Below, piece by piece: positions 35,153 to 46,649 of a stretch of DNA of 64,000 nt; within the stretch, counting starts at the first letter, position 1; every line of letters begins with the position of its first letter. The translations under genes were made by a program, and so were the position numbers. The stretch comes from Liolophura sinensis. Taxonomy: Eukaryota > Mollusca > Polyplacophora > Chitonida > Chitonidae. The notes under the pieces are model-generated. The model made no database searches and was not told where the DNA came from. It saw nothing but the letters and a program-made list of their open reading frames with translations. The DNA lies in assembly GCF_032854445.1 (NCBI RefSeq), contig NC_088300.1:59682984-59746983 (forward strand), given 5' to 3'.

Positions 35153-35295
35153 GGGAAGGTCTTCTAGCAACCTGCGGATGGTCGTGGGTTTCCCCCGGGC
35201 TCTGCCCGGTTTCCTCCCACGATAATGCTGGCCGTCGTCGTATAAGTGACATGTTCTTGAGTACGACGTAAAACACCAATCAAATAAATAAATAG
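35153..35295 (+). mobile_element. SINE 3' part
   Basis: From GGGAAGGTCTTCTAGCAACC through CCCGGGCTCTGCCCGG and CCGTCGTCGTATAAGTGACA to the AAATAAATA tail; tRNA head absent. Confidence 0.93.
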
Positions 35296-35717
35296 ATTAA
35301 CTAACAACAAGTGTTCGCGCTGGAGCCTTGATTCTTTATTTTCCAGGCCCGTCACGTGATGTCGTGACGTATAACACGTTACATTACACAATCAGCATTT
35401 TCTCGTGTATATCATTTAACTCTTAATGCTCTTTAAGGGCAAAGTTTGGTTGGTGAATGAACTTTTCTTCACTTTTAATTCCATTGAAAATGATTAGTAA
35501 GCTTCTACTTTAATTATTTTGTTTGATTTCTGCTTTGTTCCAAACGTTAAAGGCCTTTGAACCACTCGTGCAGAAATAATACTCATTCGTACTTTTACAA
35601 GACATCAAATCTGGAACAAACGAATAAATTATATCTCCCTTCCGAACTATATTTCATTAACAGATGCAATATCCTCCTGTTTTCAAATATAACGATAATA
35701 ATGTGACTTGTTTCTCT
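35296..35717. other. No gene seen
   Basis: 3' flank of the receptor E pseudogene. Confidence 0.4.
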
Positions 35718-36655
35718 TCATAAACCATGAGTTTTATTACGTGAGTCTTGACTGTTGATATCTGTCAAGCTGCTTATGTTTTTAATCTCAGTATTAGCCA
35801 ACTTTCCATCATCGCAAAGTCGAAGGCAACAGAAAATACCCACCCGTGCACGCGTGAAGAAGACAAAGTAAAACAGTGGATACACAGCAAAGTTTATTTT
35901 GCTGATATCGGACAGTATGTATCCGAGGGCATACCTAATGATATGTCCGGTATCGTCAGTGGAATCGACCAAAATACCACCTTGGGAAGGGAAATCACTG
36001 CGAAGGTCGTCAATACACTAACGGTAATTTTCGCTGAAACATGGCGTCATTTAGCGTCTTTGGATTCAACTGTAGACTTGTGCAGTTGCCCAAATCTTTA
36101 CTATATGAAACCCAGCCATAGCCGTCATGGGGGAAAATGCCATTAGAATTCCTGCAGAGATCATACATATCGTTGAAGTAGCCCGTTTCATTGGTTGTTG
36201 TGTTGAAGGATGCCAGATGCGCAATCATGAGAAATGGGCAACTGATTGTCAAGGCCAAAGCATATTACTGCGCTGGTTTTAGTTGTCAGATATTTCATTC
36301 TAAAGAGCGGTTTGACGAGGATAATATATCCTAATACAGAAAAAGCCATAAGATTGTAAGTGCTGGTGCAGAGTGCAGCCGTTCCAGTGTAGACAAGTGG
36401 CAAGCACAAAGCACGATTTGGTTCCGAGGTGTATAGAAAACCCATAAACAGGAGTCCTCTTCCCAGTCCGAAAACGTCTGAGGCGGCCAGACGCACCAGG
36501 ATCAAGTAAGAGGGCGAGTGTTGGGGACGGAACTGACGTAGAACGGAATAAATGTTAGCCACCAAACCACAGGTTATGGTGCAGAGGACGGAAACCTGAG
36601 CGATAAATAAGACAGATCCCGAGTAAGAATCAGCAAAAGGGTCCGTTAATCTCAT
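35718..36655 (-). pseudogene. 7TM receptor E, frameshifted pseudogene
   Basis: TM1 to TM4 are in one frame (start MRLTDPF at 36655), with a three-residue in-frame loss in TM1 (GLVANIYSVL where others have GLVANALLIYSVL) and SVLGYIILVKPL, so the TM3 Arg is Gly. After TM4 the frame shifts, and the ECL2-TM5 part (SFNTTTNETGY) is read in a second frame. TM5 then continues in another frame (FHIVKIW). TM7 and the tail (INFAVYPLFYFVFF, GIFCCLRLCDDG) lie in a separate frame. The NPxxY Asn is Tyr. Several independent frameshifts make this a dead copy of the right-hand receptor group. Confidence 0.85.
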
Positions 36656-36708
36656 GACCAACCACGCACTGTTGTGTATATTAGTCCTGGTATAACGTTA
36701 AACCCCAA

Positions 36709-36820
<112 letters not shown>

Positions 36821-37680
36821 CTGTGCAGTTGTCACAGACACGGCTCCGTTTTGTGTAGAATGCTTCCACAAACCAGTCTTAGTATACTAAGCTGAAGACC
36901 CCATAGATTCAGCAGTCCTTACCATCAGGGACGTCGGTCCTAGACCAAAAGTGAATACGACAACTACAAACGTTTGTCGTGTCCTGATTTTTGTACGTGA
37001 TCTCAATATCTGTTAACTGTTAACTAGGTCTGTTAACTAGGACGAAAGAAACGACTTGGAGCGGATGTTGCCTCAATCGCAGCATCAGTCATAGCTTGTG
37101 GCTACCGGTTCATCAAAAAATTAAGCTGATAACTAACAGCATGCTTGGGCCCACCCTATTAATGTGTTATCATTTCTGGTACTCTGGCACAAAAAAAAAA
37201 TAAAAAAAAAAAATAGAAAGAATGAATATAAACTGGATTTGAACCTGAGACTGCTGGGTAGAACGTGCAATCGGCCTATTACCGGTGCTAATTGTATAGT
37301 ACGTTTCATCTACTGCTGACAGTTTAGTAGCTAGCAGAAAGAATACAATGTTGCAAATTTGTTTCATTTGTCATGTGAGTTTTTATTCATATTCAAGAAA
37401 TGAGGGCTCTCAAACATACTGTTTGTTTGATTTAAACTGCATGTTAAGATGTTGACAATAATTAAATCTACAAACCCTACAGGGTATAATAATATCCTAC
37501 CTACATGTACACGAAATTACCGTGAAATACACACAGTATACAGTTTTTGTAGCAATGGCAACTTGATTCTCAAATTCATGTCCGCCGTTTTACCCAACTC
37601 TTCACTCTTGTTTCTTGCAAAAGTTAATTGTAAACGTTGGTAATGAGAACAAGTATGGCAAACTCCAGTAATAAGAACTC
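36821..37680. other. No gene seen
   Basis: Intergenic DNA with an A-rich run at about 37191-37214 and a tRNA-like decayed segment near 37235-37290 (minus strand). Confidence 0.4.
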
Positions 37681-38850
37681 TCACATTTGTGTCACCTTAA
37701 CATGATATGGGCTCGAGCTGACACTAAGTGACTTATCTTCCTGCTGTTTCTCAGAACTCACCAGACCATTGTTTTTTGCTGATATCTTTTCACGTGGAGA
37801 TTGATGTCCCAAAACCTGCTCTAATGAATGATCGTTCTTGATAATTGCCGGATTGTTACCTGGTGTCACATTTATTGGCATTTGTCGCTCGTCGAAACCA
37901 TTTCGACAACAACATATGTCTTTCCGAATGCGTTTAGAAAAATAAAAGTAAAACAGTGGATCTACCGCACTGTTTATGTTACACAAACCAAACAAAATTG
38001 CTGGTACTGTATATTTTTGTAGAGCATCGTCCTCCGTTTCCAAGTTGTAAGAAATAATCCAGTAAATACAACCTGGAACGTTCGTAACCCAAAAAGTTAT
38101 CAATATGCTGATGACAATTTTGGACGAAATATGGCGTCCGTTACCGTGCTGTAGACGCCTGCGCAGGTGGCAAACTTTGCTCAGATGGAATCCCATTGTC
38201 AAAACCATGGGAAGAAACACCATTGAAGTCACCGTAGAAATCGCGTGGGCGTTAGAACTACTTTCCTCAATACATATGGAGGAGCTGGAATTTTGGGTTG
38301 TGTTCAGAGGAACAACACGACTGAAAAAAGCTGACGGCAAACTTAGAATCCCAGCCACAATCCATACAACTATACAAACGAGAACGCTGGTTTTCACAGT
38401 CAAGTGTTTCATGGCGAACAGCGGTTTGACCAAAATAATGTACCGTAACACGGAAAAAGTCATGAGATGATAGGTGCTCGAAGAAATTCCTACACTCACT
38501 GAAAAACAAATAAAAGCACAGAAATATCGGTTAGACTGCAATGTGTAAAAATTCCAGAAATTTAATAATCCGGTTAGTAGCGAGAAAATGTCCGATACGG
38601 CCAAACTGACGAGAGTCAGGTAGGTCGGGGAACGCCGGAGACTGGGCAGACGTAAGACGGAGTAAATGAGCAAGGCGTTAGCCAGAAAACCGCAGACGAC
38701 AACACAAGTAAGTAAAGCATACACAGCGATGAATGTTATACCTGGGCCAGACTTCCCACCTAGATCCAAGTGCGCCATCAATGAGTGATCCGATACTGAT
38801 CCGAAGTCTATACAGTTTCTGTCAGTCGTTTCCCCTATAGAGCCGTACAT
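37681..38850 (-). CDS. Rhodopsin-like 7TM receptor F with long tail (LRY, DPxxY)
   Basis: 389 residues, the longest member. The N-terminus has about 35 residues before TM1 (MYGSIGETTD...). TM1 CGFLANALLIYSVL, loop 1 RLPSLRRSPTYLTLVSLA, TM2 VSD, Cys before TM3 (YFCAFI), SSTYHLMTFSVLRYIILVKPLF, loop-2 sequons (NTT, NSS) with Cys, TM6 VTNVPGCIYW, TM7 NSAVDPLFYFYFS, then CCC and a hydrophilic tail of about 80 residues rich in Ser, Lys and Glu. That tail is unlike the 15-40 residue tails of its neighbours and offers phosphorylation sites. Single exon. Confidence 0.92.
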   Translation of the reverse strand: MYGSIGETTDRNCIDFGSVSDHSLMAHLDLGGKSGPGITFIAVYALLTCVVVCGFLANALLIYSVLRLPSLRRSPTYLTLVSLAVSDIFSLLTGLLNFWNFYTLQSNRYFCAFICFSVSVGISSSTYHLMTFSVLRYIILVKPLFAMKHLTVKTSVLVCIVVWIVAGILSLPSAFFSRVVPLNTTQNSSSSICIEESSSNAHAISTVTSMVFLPMVLTMGFHLSKVCHLRRRLQHGNGRHISSKIVISILITFWVTNVPGCIYWIISYNLETEDDALQKYTVPAILFGLCNINSAVDPLFYFYFSKRIRKDICCCRNGFDERQMPINVTPGNNPAIIKNDHSLEQVLGHQSPREKISAKNNGLVSSEKQQEDKSLSVSSSPYHVKVTQM

Positions 38851-39749
38851 TAAATTATATTGGTTCTCACAAACCTTTCAACACATTAGCTTAATGGTGG
38901 TCTCTGCTGTAGTACAATGTAAATAGTGGATGACGAATAAATAACACCTCTAATGTGTTCTTCTTTGTTTGATCCAGGGAACTTGGATACAGTATTGTTT
39001 AAGACTGACTAATCGAGCAGATGATGAAAATAACTGACACTTATCCAATCCTCACACGCTTCTTCACTTGTGTCTCCTTTCTTAGAAACTGCCTTATTGT
39101 TCGCTACTGTGTGTTTTATCATTAGGAACGTTCCGCTCAATCACGGTTTTTGGAAAAACGTTAGATGTATATATCACCATTGGGAGCATCCAGTCATTGC
39201 GACTAAGAATAATTCAGTATATGTCCAGTAAGGTGCAGAGGTTACACAGCAACAGAGCCCAACAGCACAAGCATGGGCTGGATTCTAGTATACGACAGAT
39301 GGTTAGGGGCCGTTCGATTGCTGAGTGACTACTGCTCTGGCTATTCCTCATATATCCGCTTAAACATATTTTCATTTCTTATGGTTTAATTTACAAAGGC
39401 CGTAAATTTTTCATTACACTACGCCTTCAAAAAATCTACAAAAGCGGTCTCAAGCAATCAAGACTTTTGAAAAATTATTTCACGTTTGTACAACGTTTGC
39501 AGTCTTCAAGATATGGAGCAAAGCAAATATGATCTATATTGGCTGATTTGCTAGCTTAATGGCCTTGGACATCTGGAAAATTTGCACACTTAGTATGTTC
39601 TGCTGGTGATCAATTGACTGACCGTCCATTTAACCGAATGAGTATCTCAAAGCATGAAAAGCCTCTTGGTGATTACTGGCCATTACTCCATTGCTCGTAA
39701 ATTCCACATTATGTGTTGGGGGTGTCTACAGCGGCAATCCCTAAGAGTC
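38851..39749. other. No gene seen; upstream flank of receptor F
   Basis: No coding signal until the receptor fragment at 39.75 kb. Confidence 0.4.
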
Positions 39750-39835
39750 CAGCGTTTTATCGTTTCTCGAAAACATTTCGACAACATACATGTTTCCTAA
39801 TGCGTTCAGAAAGGTAAATGTATAACCATGGTCCC
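39750..39835 (-). pseudogene. Short C-terminal fragment of an F-like 7TM receptor
   Basis: On the minus strand the end of TM7/start of the tail reads SERIRKHVCC. It aligns with SKRIRKDICC of receptor F, including nucleotide matches around GCATTAGGAAA and TGTCGAAATG. The rest of the gene is missing on both sides. I infer a truncated duplicate. Confidence 0.6.
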
Positions 39836-40127
39836 ACCAGTTCATATATGAGGATATTTAGTTAAAATTTCCATGCGTTAAATTACCTACATTATGGCCT
39901 GGAAATTTGGAATTGTGTGACACTGAATAAAGCCCGCATGCTAGGCCTACTAGCGGTTTATAGATCATGTAACATGTATGATCGCAGATCATGTATAAAG
40001 ATGATATCTGCATACAGTCATAATCATGATTTATGTATTTATTTACGTGACATATTCCTAAGAGAACAGATGGCAGACGGAGAATACATTTCGTACGCAT
40101 CGGAATATTTATATTCTATTAACTTTC

Positions 40128-40299
40128 TCTCCCGCCGTAAGTGGGAAGGTCTGGCAGCAACCTGCGGATGGTCCTGGGTTATCTCCGGGCTGTGCCCGGT
40201 TTCCTCCCACCATAATGCTGGCCGCCGTCGTATAAGTGAAATATTCTTGAGTGTGGCGTACAACACCAATTAAATAAATAAATAAATAAATAAATAAAT
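40128..40299 (+). mobile_element. SINE 3' part
   Basis: From CCGTAAGTGGGAAGGTCTGG through the conserved body to an extended AAATAAATA tail of about seven units; promoter head missing. Confidence 0.93.
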
Positions 40300-40429
40300 C
40301 TTTGAAGCCATGTAGTTAGTGTTTTAACAAGGTATTGCAAAAGATATAAACTTGTTGCTACATGAATAATAGCTAAACAACGGGGTTTCAATTATTATAC
40401 TAAGCTGAGCATTTTCTTTCATTTTAAGG

Positions 40430-42800
40430 TGAAAAATGTCGAAAATGAAATTTACTGGAACTCTAAACGTTACATTTCCCGGTCGAATGTGTTTAATTTT
40501 CTTGTCTCACAATAGAATTATCACAGTTTATTAAAGTTTCAACATAATCTATTGCACATTTGTACTATGTACAAAGTCTCCAAAAATGAATCATTTAGTG
40601 TTTACATAGTCTTCGTCTTCGCTTTCAAAATCGTCACAGTGGGATCACAATCACCACAATTGACAGCGGTCAAGGCACCTCTCCCAATAAGTGCATAATG
40701 TGTGCTCCGCCCTAGGGTATATTCATTGGTGGAAAAATTTGCTTCGATTCCTCGAGCACTTGTCCCCCATCATCAATGTTCGCCCCTTCAGTTACCCTCA
40801 AACCTGTCAACTCAACTGGCTATTGTCTCACTTCGGTGGAATAACTGCGTTTCCCACAACACGGAATACTTTTGCGGGCATTCTCCGAAAAGAAAAAGTA
40901 AAATAGTGGGTCCACAGAGTTATTAACAAAGCAAAAAGCAGTGAAAGCAGATCCAAGTGAAAATACTTCGGGTGTGGGCTTGGAGTTATTTAAGAAGAGA
41001 GACCAGTAGATCAAATTCGGAAGGCATGTAACAACAAACGTTATCGAAATACTGGCAATGATTCTGACAGAAACTTGCTTGGTGCGACATTCCGTGTTTG
41101 ACAGAGCAGGACGGTTACGTAGTTGGCACACCTTAGCCACATGGAAAGCTGGAATGATGAATATTGGGACAAATCCAGTTGTTATCATGGATGTCACCAG
41201 CCAAGGAGTTGAAGAAGACGGATTAAAGACACATATTGGCACTGTAGAGTTGAAACTTGTGTTAAAAAATACCAGTCTCATCTGGAATGTTAGCGGTAAA
41301 CTGAAAGTCAGAGCAATGGTCCATATTACAGCGCACATAATCATGGTGATTTTAGCGGTCAAATGCTTCATTGAGACTAATGGCTTGACTAAGATGAGGT
41401 ACCTTAAAATGGAAAATCCCACAAGATGGTAAGTACTGGAGCTCAGGGCAGCTTGTCCGGTAAACATCAAAAATTGGCACAAAGGTTGATTGATTCCCAC
41501 TGTATATACAAACCATTCGAACAGCAAGAGAGAGAGAAGACACAGCGCGTCTGACGTAGCCAAACTGACAAGAGTCATGTAAGTGGGGGAACGCCGGAGA
41601 CTGGGCTGACGTAAGACGGAGTAAATCAGCAAGACGTTAGCCACCAAACCAAATAATGAGGTTGTAGTTGTCACTACATAAACTACGATTAAAAGAGTGG
41701 AAAGCGGAAAACTGGAAAGCATTCCAAAAAAATCCATCCTTGCCGCTGTTCTTGCAATAATTCCAATATGAAGCCCGTTAATGCCTTTCTCGTTTCTCTA
41801 GTTCTTGTGGGTGAGAATGATATTCGGAGAATCTCCATGATCGTAAGCCCGAGTCAACACGTGATTAGGAAACACACACAGAGAACATTTATTAATGATT
41901 AACTGTAATGCATACATGTGACTTGGGGTTTACTTTACTCTTAAAATATAATAGAGCATATTCGCGTAATGGCTCGAGGCAAATCGTTTTGTCAAGATCA
42001 ACAAAGGCTTTCTGGCGTTATATCGAAACTAACCATTAACTCCGGCCGAACCACCGCTATGAACAATACACACACAATTCAAGTTTACTTTCCAGGCCTC
42101 ACAGTTTCTAATATTCACTAATATTGGCTTACCCCTTACAGCAGAGGCACCGCTCTCGTTCGCTTTACATCTCTTTCACCACTAGAGCAAATTTTGTACT
42201 TGAACAAAGACTGGCGTCACGGTGATGAGGCAGGAAGTGACGTCAAAAAAAACATAAAAACTCTGTTTCAGACATTGCTTTCAATAATATTTTAAACATA
42301 CCCATTCGCGTTATCTAAAGTATGACAACCGTGATTCCAACGAACACCTCAGACAAGTTTATAAAATTGATGACTGATGATTAAATAGCAAGCCTACATT
42401 TGTCGCAAAGGCTACATAGGGCGAGCTTGTCTAGTTTAGAAGCAGTGACGCAAAATAAGCGTAGGTGTGGCACATATGATGTAAGGAGTACGTATTTTCA
42501 GTGGAAGTAACTCTTTAGTGGTTGCCTGAACTGTTAGGTTCGAAACTCGAAATTTGCAACAAACGGTTTTTGTCACTTTTAGTGCTTATGGCATGTTGCT
42601 GTACGCATACAAAGTTTATCCCCTTGAAGTTGATAACTATTAAAATCATATTTAACAAATAACTTACTAGATGTTTCTGTTATCTTATCTTTTCATGCCA
42701 ACTGAGGTGAAACGGTGGGGAATCTGCATATCCGTACGCAGACAGTCAACCGAACAGGAGCATTTATAACCAACGTACCGGATGTAACTATTTTCAAAAG
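40430..42800. repeat. Segmental duplication, copy 1 (receptor G plus flanks)
   Basis: Both the downstream flank (about 40440-40660) and the upstream flank (to about 42800) align with copies 2 (about 52.3-54.9 kb) and 3 (about 59.9-62.96 kb). Shared landmarks include AATCATTTAGTG, TCTATTG, CTGGCGTTATATC and ACCAACGTA. Copy 1 lacks the SINEs found in copy 2. Confidence 0.75.
40820..41737 (-). CDS. Rhodopsin-like 7TM receptor G (LRY, DPxxY)
   Basis: 305 residues, single exon, start MDFFGMLSS. N34 (1.50) in GLVANVLL, D63 (2.50) in LATSD, C87 before TM3, LRY at 111-113 in place of E/DRY, W139 in TM4, sequons at N159 and N163, loop-2 C169, P191 in TM5, TCLP at 237-240 with no CWxP tryptophan, and DPLFY at 276-280 in TM7. 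CC at 293-294 may be palmitoylated. It is collinear with receptor K (61.2 kb) with no gap, the closest pair in the cluster, and with pseudogene J. G-protein signalling is inferred from fold; ligand is unknown. Confidence 0.93.
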   Translation of the reverse strand: MDFFGMLSSFPLSTLLIVVYVVTTTTSLFGLVANVLLIYSVLRQPSLRRSPTYMTLVSLATSDALCLLSLLLFEWFVYTVGINQPLCQFLMFTGQAALSSSTYHLVGFSILRYLILVKPLVSMKHLTAKITMIMCAVIWTIALTFSLPLTFQMRLVFFNTSFNSTVPICVFNPSSSTPWLVTSMITTGFVPIFIIPAFHVAKVCQLRNRPALSNTECRTKQVSVRIIASISITFVVTCLPNLIYWSLFLNNSKPTPEVFSLGSAFTAFCFVNNSVDPLFYFFFSENARKSIPCCGKRSYSTEVRQ

Positions 42801-44163
42801 AAGCGTAAAGAGAAGTTTTTGTGAAATATCTTGGTGTCACGTGGGAGAGAAATGATGAATCTGAATGATGGCGCTAAAAGCAAAGTGATATTCTGCATAA
42901 AGCACAATATCCAAAATGATTTCAACTTCGTGGTCCACGGATTCTGTTCCAAAACGGCAACAACATTGGTAATAGCGAATGTACAAAAACACCCGCTGAT
43001 AATAACCAGGTATAGGAGTAAGACGTACAAATGAGGTGGTTGGTTTAAGAAATAGTCAGACAAAAGCACAGCATCACCAGACGGCTCAGATCAAACAATG
43101 TATTAAAATAAGGACAAATGCAGTGATTTATCGGTACATACAAGCAATAATAGAGAGATACATATAGTAATAAAAATACCGAGGATAGAAATATATTTAC
43201 GTGAGCATATATCTATATGTATATATTTATATTATATGGACAATCTAGAAAAGAGACAGGTGAATTCAGCCCTACTCAGAGTGCTGTCATATGGTAAAGT
43301 TATTTTCAGTCTTCCTGAATAAAATACTTTAATTTCTCTAGAATAAATAGAAAACGCCTGGATATCACAAAGAGATAATATGCAATTGCACGGGTACAAA
43401 GCCACCAGTACATTTCGAAACAGAACAGAAAAATTGTGCTCAGATTCGGTACAGTGTTGCGAGTTAAAGAAACACATCGTCCACCTCCAGACTTTCGGTC
43501 GAGATTGAATGCCTCTCATGTGCGCAAGGAGACACACGATGTTGTTAAAAAAAGAATAAACTTTATCAACTGCACTCGAATGATGGACTGTCACTGGGTG
43601 TCTTTTAATATTCATAAAAGCTGAATCTCAACATCTCTCTTAGCGTTACACTGTAGGTCAGAATATTTCCCAAGTACGCATGGAGACACACGCTGTTCTC
43701 TCAAGTATTAACTTCATTGATTGAACAGCACGCTGCAGCACACAATGATCGAGTATCTAACCGGACCAAAAGATGGAGCAAACATGTAATTAGGACAAAG
43801 ATAGTGTATCTAAATATAGGGGTTATGCCACTTTCTGTTCAATGGACAATCTCATGAAAATGATTGAAGATTTTGCGGAAGAATGCAGTTTTGAAGAAAT
43901 CTGTGACGGTGTCTCGGCCATTTCCACCAGCGTTTCATTCCTCGCGCTAATGGCTGTCATCAGTACTCTCTACGCATGTCTGTTCTCCTAACTTTCTCCG
44001 TGGTAGCGAGGAAAGTGGATGACTTCATTAAAACTCTTCGTCTATAATTAGGACAAAGATGGTGTTTCTAATTATAGGAAATCACAGAAAACGACCGAAA
44101 GTTAGGGAATTACAACAAACGCTATACAATCAGACTGGAAGTCTAATGAGTTGGCTCTTCAAT
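41738..44163. other. Upstream flank of G and unexplained spacer
   Basis: To about 42.8 kb this is the duplicated flank. Beyond it lie two minus-strand open frames (43069-42794, hydrophobic, 91 codons; 43615-43232, 127 codons) without recognisable homology, and a 49-codon plus-strand frame at 43842 (listed separately). Confidence 0.4.
43842..43991 (+). CDS. Candidate micro-ORF, acidic head plus membrane segment
   Basis: 49 codons from ATG to TAA. The first half is acidic with cysteines (MIEDFAEECSFEEICD) and the second half is a plausible single membrane span (FLALMAVISTLYACLF). I do not recognise it, there is no splice or promoter evidence, and a frame this short can arise by chance. It is listed because of its clear two-part composition. 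Confidence 0.15.
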   Translation: MDNLMKMIEDFAEECSFEEICDGVSAISTSVSFLALMAVISTLYACLFS

Positions 44164-45123
44164 CTACGATATCTGTGTAAGTCGCACACCACCTTGGAGC
44201 CGCTGAGGTGGTTGTTTATTGTGATTATTGCCTAAGTTTCGTTTACAACAGAGAATATTCTTTCCAGCATTTTTGGAAAAGAAAAAGTAGAAAAATGGGT
44301 TGATCACATTGTTAATGAAGCAGACCGTAGCAAATGAATATCCAAGGGCAACTTCATCCAACGAAAGATCTTGTGGCGCCGGGAGGATTGACCAGTATAT
44401 GATATTGGGAAGAGAAGAAACACCAAAAGCTATCAATATACCTGTGACTATTTTCACTGAAACTTGAGCTCCATGTAACCCATTCTCGGGTTGGATCAAA
44501 CGTTTACGCAGTTGACACACCTTGGCTATGTGGAACGCCAAAATAAGGAGGTATGGTATGAATACAACCACAGCCATGGAAGACACAATGAACAAATTAG
44601 AAGACATATCATATAGGCATAAGTGCACCGTTGTATTAGAGCTTGTGTTGAAAGGCAGCAGGTCTATTTCAAATATGGTGGATACCCCAAATGCCAAAGA
44701 CAATATCCATACTGTAACACACGACAGTACGCTGGTTTTAACAGTCAGATGCTTCATAGCAAACAACGGTTTGACTAGAATAATGTAACGCAACACGGAA
44801 AAGAGCACGAGGTGATTAGTACTGGAGCAAATGGCGGCTAATCCTGTATACATCAGAAATGTGCACAAAACTGGGTGAAGTGCTGTGGTATTGACAATGA
44901 GAAGGTATAACAGTAGCGCCATTAAAGAAAGGCAGTCGGATGAAGCCAAACTAACAAGAGTCACGTAAGTGGGAGAACACCGGAGACTGGACTGACGTAA
45001 GACGGAGTAAATCAGCAAGGCGTTGGCCAGCAATCCCAAAAATCCGAGACAGAAAAATACGATTGTGGTTGCCGTGAATACAGTAGTCAATGGTGATTGG
45101 CCAAACATCTCAGTGTAACTCAT
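44164..45123 (-). CDS. Rhodopsin-like 7TM receptor H (LRY, NPxxY)
   Basis: 319 residues, single exon, start MSYTEMFGQS. N34 in LLANALLIYSVL, loop 1 RQSSLRCSPTYVTLVSLA, D63 in SSD, C87 before TM3, LRY at 111-113 followed by IILVKPLFAMKHLTVKT, loop-2 sequons (NTS, NTT) and Cys (VHLCLYD), TM5 FHIAKVCQLRKR, TM6 VSSLPNIIYW, and TM7 NNVINPFFYFFFS. CC at 292-293, basic Gln/Asn-rich tail. Collinear with G and K through TM3. Confidence 0.92.
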   Translation of the reverse strand: MSYTEMFGQSPLTTVFTATTIVFFCLGFLGLLANALLIYSVLRQSSLRCSPTYVTLVSLASSDCLSLMALLLYLLIVNTTALHPVLCTFLMYTGLAAICSSTNHLVLFSVLRYIILVKPLFAMKHLTVKTSVLSCVTVWILSLAFGVSTIFEIDLLPFNTSSNTTVHLCLYDMSSNLFIVSSMAVVVFIPYLLILAFHIAKVCQLRKRLIQPENGLHGAQVSVKIVTGILIAFGVSSLPNIIYWSILPAPQDLSLDEVALGYSFATVCFINNVINPFFYFFFSKNAGKNILCCKRNLGNNHNKQPPQRLQGGVRLTQIS

Positions 45124-46649
45124 GTTTGTGGAAAACCATCATCCAGTAAGCTCCAAAATGAACGCCTAGTGTTCCGTCGTTCGGTTCATTTTCAAGTCAA
45201 CACATGAAGCCATCTTTTTCAGGGCATGCACGTTGGACTTCCAATGGCACAGACACTGCTCAGGGTATCACATTCCCTGTGTGTGTGTGTGTGTGTTAAC
45301 TTTGTCCGTTGACAGCATCCGAGTGCCTGGTACTTTTATTACGATTCAAGTACAGATACATATATCACAAGACTGCGTTCATGTATACTGGTCATAAAAT
45401 AAACAAGGATTAATGGTTAGTTGGCAATGAACTAATTTCCCAAGTGACAGTTACACTCTGGACCCTAATCAGTGTCAATAAGCACGACTGTGTTTACTTT
45501 CTCCACGCCATATCGTCCTAATCCACTGACAGTTGTTCGCTCTGTCGAAATACCCGCATATTCTGATACAAGTAGACGGTAATGTAATCAGTGTTAGCCA
45601 ATGAACGCTCCGTAAGAGAAAAAGACTACAAATTTTCATTGGTTGAAATGGGTGTGTGTCTTCATTAATATTCATCATCAACCCAGAACTGGCGAAAGTA
45701 ATATGACGTATAAAGAACACGAATTTGAGGAAATGAGCAGGAAAACTGAGACAAGTTGCTAGCTTACTTTCAGACTTGCATTCCACATTGATGGAAGAGA
45801 GGTGGTCTTTTACAGTATACCGTGAAATCGACAGAATATTTTCATTTCCTTTTTGTGTGGCCATTGAATCGCATCATTGTCGTAAGCTATAAATATCTGC
45901 ATATGTTAACTGTAATTTACAGTTTACGACTTCCCGCCACAGATAGTACGATCGTCTCCACTGGTCGCCCAGAATAATTTTAAGTATCTATATTTACGTC
46001 ACCGTATGCCACATGTGCAGGCATTTCAGAGGTTGAGCAGACTTACGGCCACACTATTCTCCCTAAGGATTAGTCCATGTTCCACAATAACATATTTTGA
46101 TTCTGTGATACACACCTGTGAATTTTTTGATGAAAATTTATGTAAATGACTACATCGCCGTATGATTATACCCGATTACTTTCTACTACCGTTATAACCG
46201 TTTATCCATTACCATCCTTTGATATTTTGCGTTTGGAATGATATTAATAATATTTCATCATTATCGAACCGTAAAATAGTCCATTTACATCAAATATTTT
46301 ACCTTACTTTTTCAGGCACTATTGCGTGAAAACCCGCACCATTTCTTAGAGGACATATTGTTATCCAACACGCTTCAATATAAAACATCGAAGTAATGCC
46401 TATGTCACGTGCAATTTCATCACGTGTAACCACATATTCCAGTCATCTATGAAAATTATATTCACTGAAATTGATTGCGGATAGGTAGCTATAGTTACAT
46501 TTAATGAAATAAAGTATGTGTAAATATGTGCATTTATGTATATTTACACAGATACAATGATCGAAGAAAGCTGTGACACATGTACATTGTTCTTTATTAA
46601 AGCTGCAACACGTTGTTACGCATCATAACCGAATCACATTAAAATTCCG
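45124..46649. other. No intact gene; contains a GT microsatellite
   Basis: A TG run lies at about 45278-45296. A 129-codon minus-strand frame (45864-45475) has no recognisable motif and is not called. Confidence 0.4.

Noticed and set aside
45475-45864. 129-codon minus-strand frame between H and I
   Set aside because: No transmembrane pattern or receptor motif, and nothing similar upstream of the other receptors.
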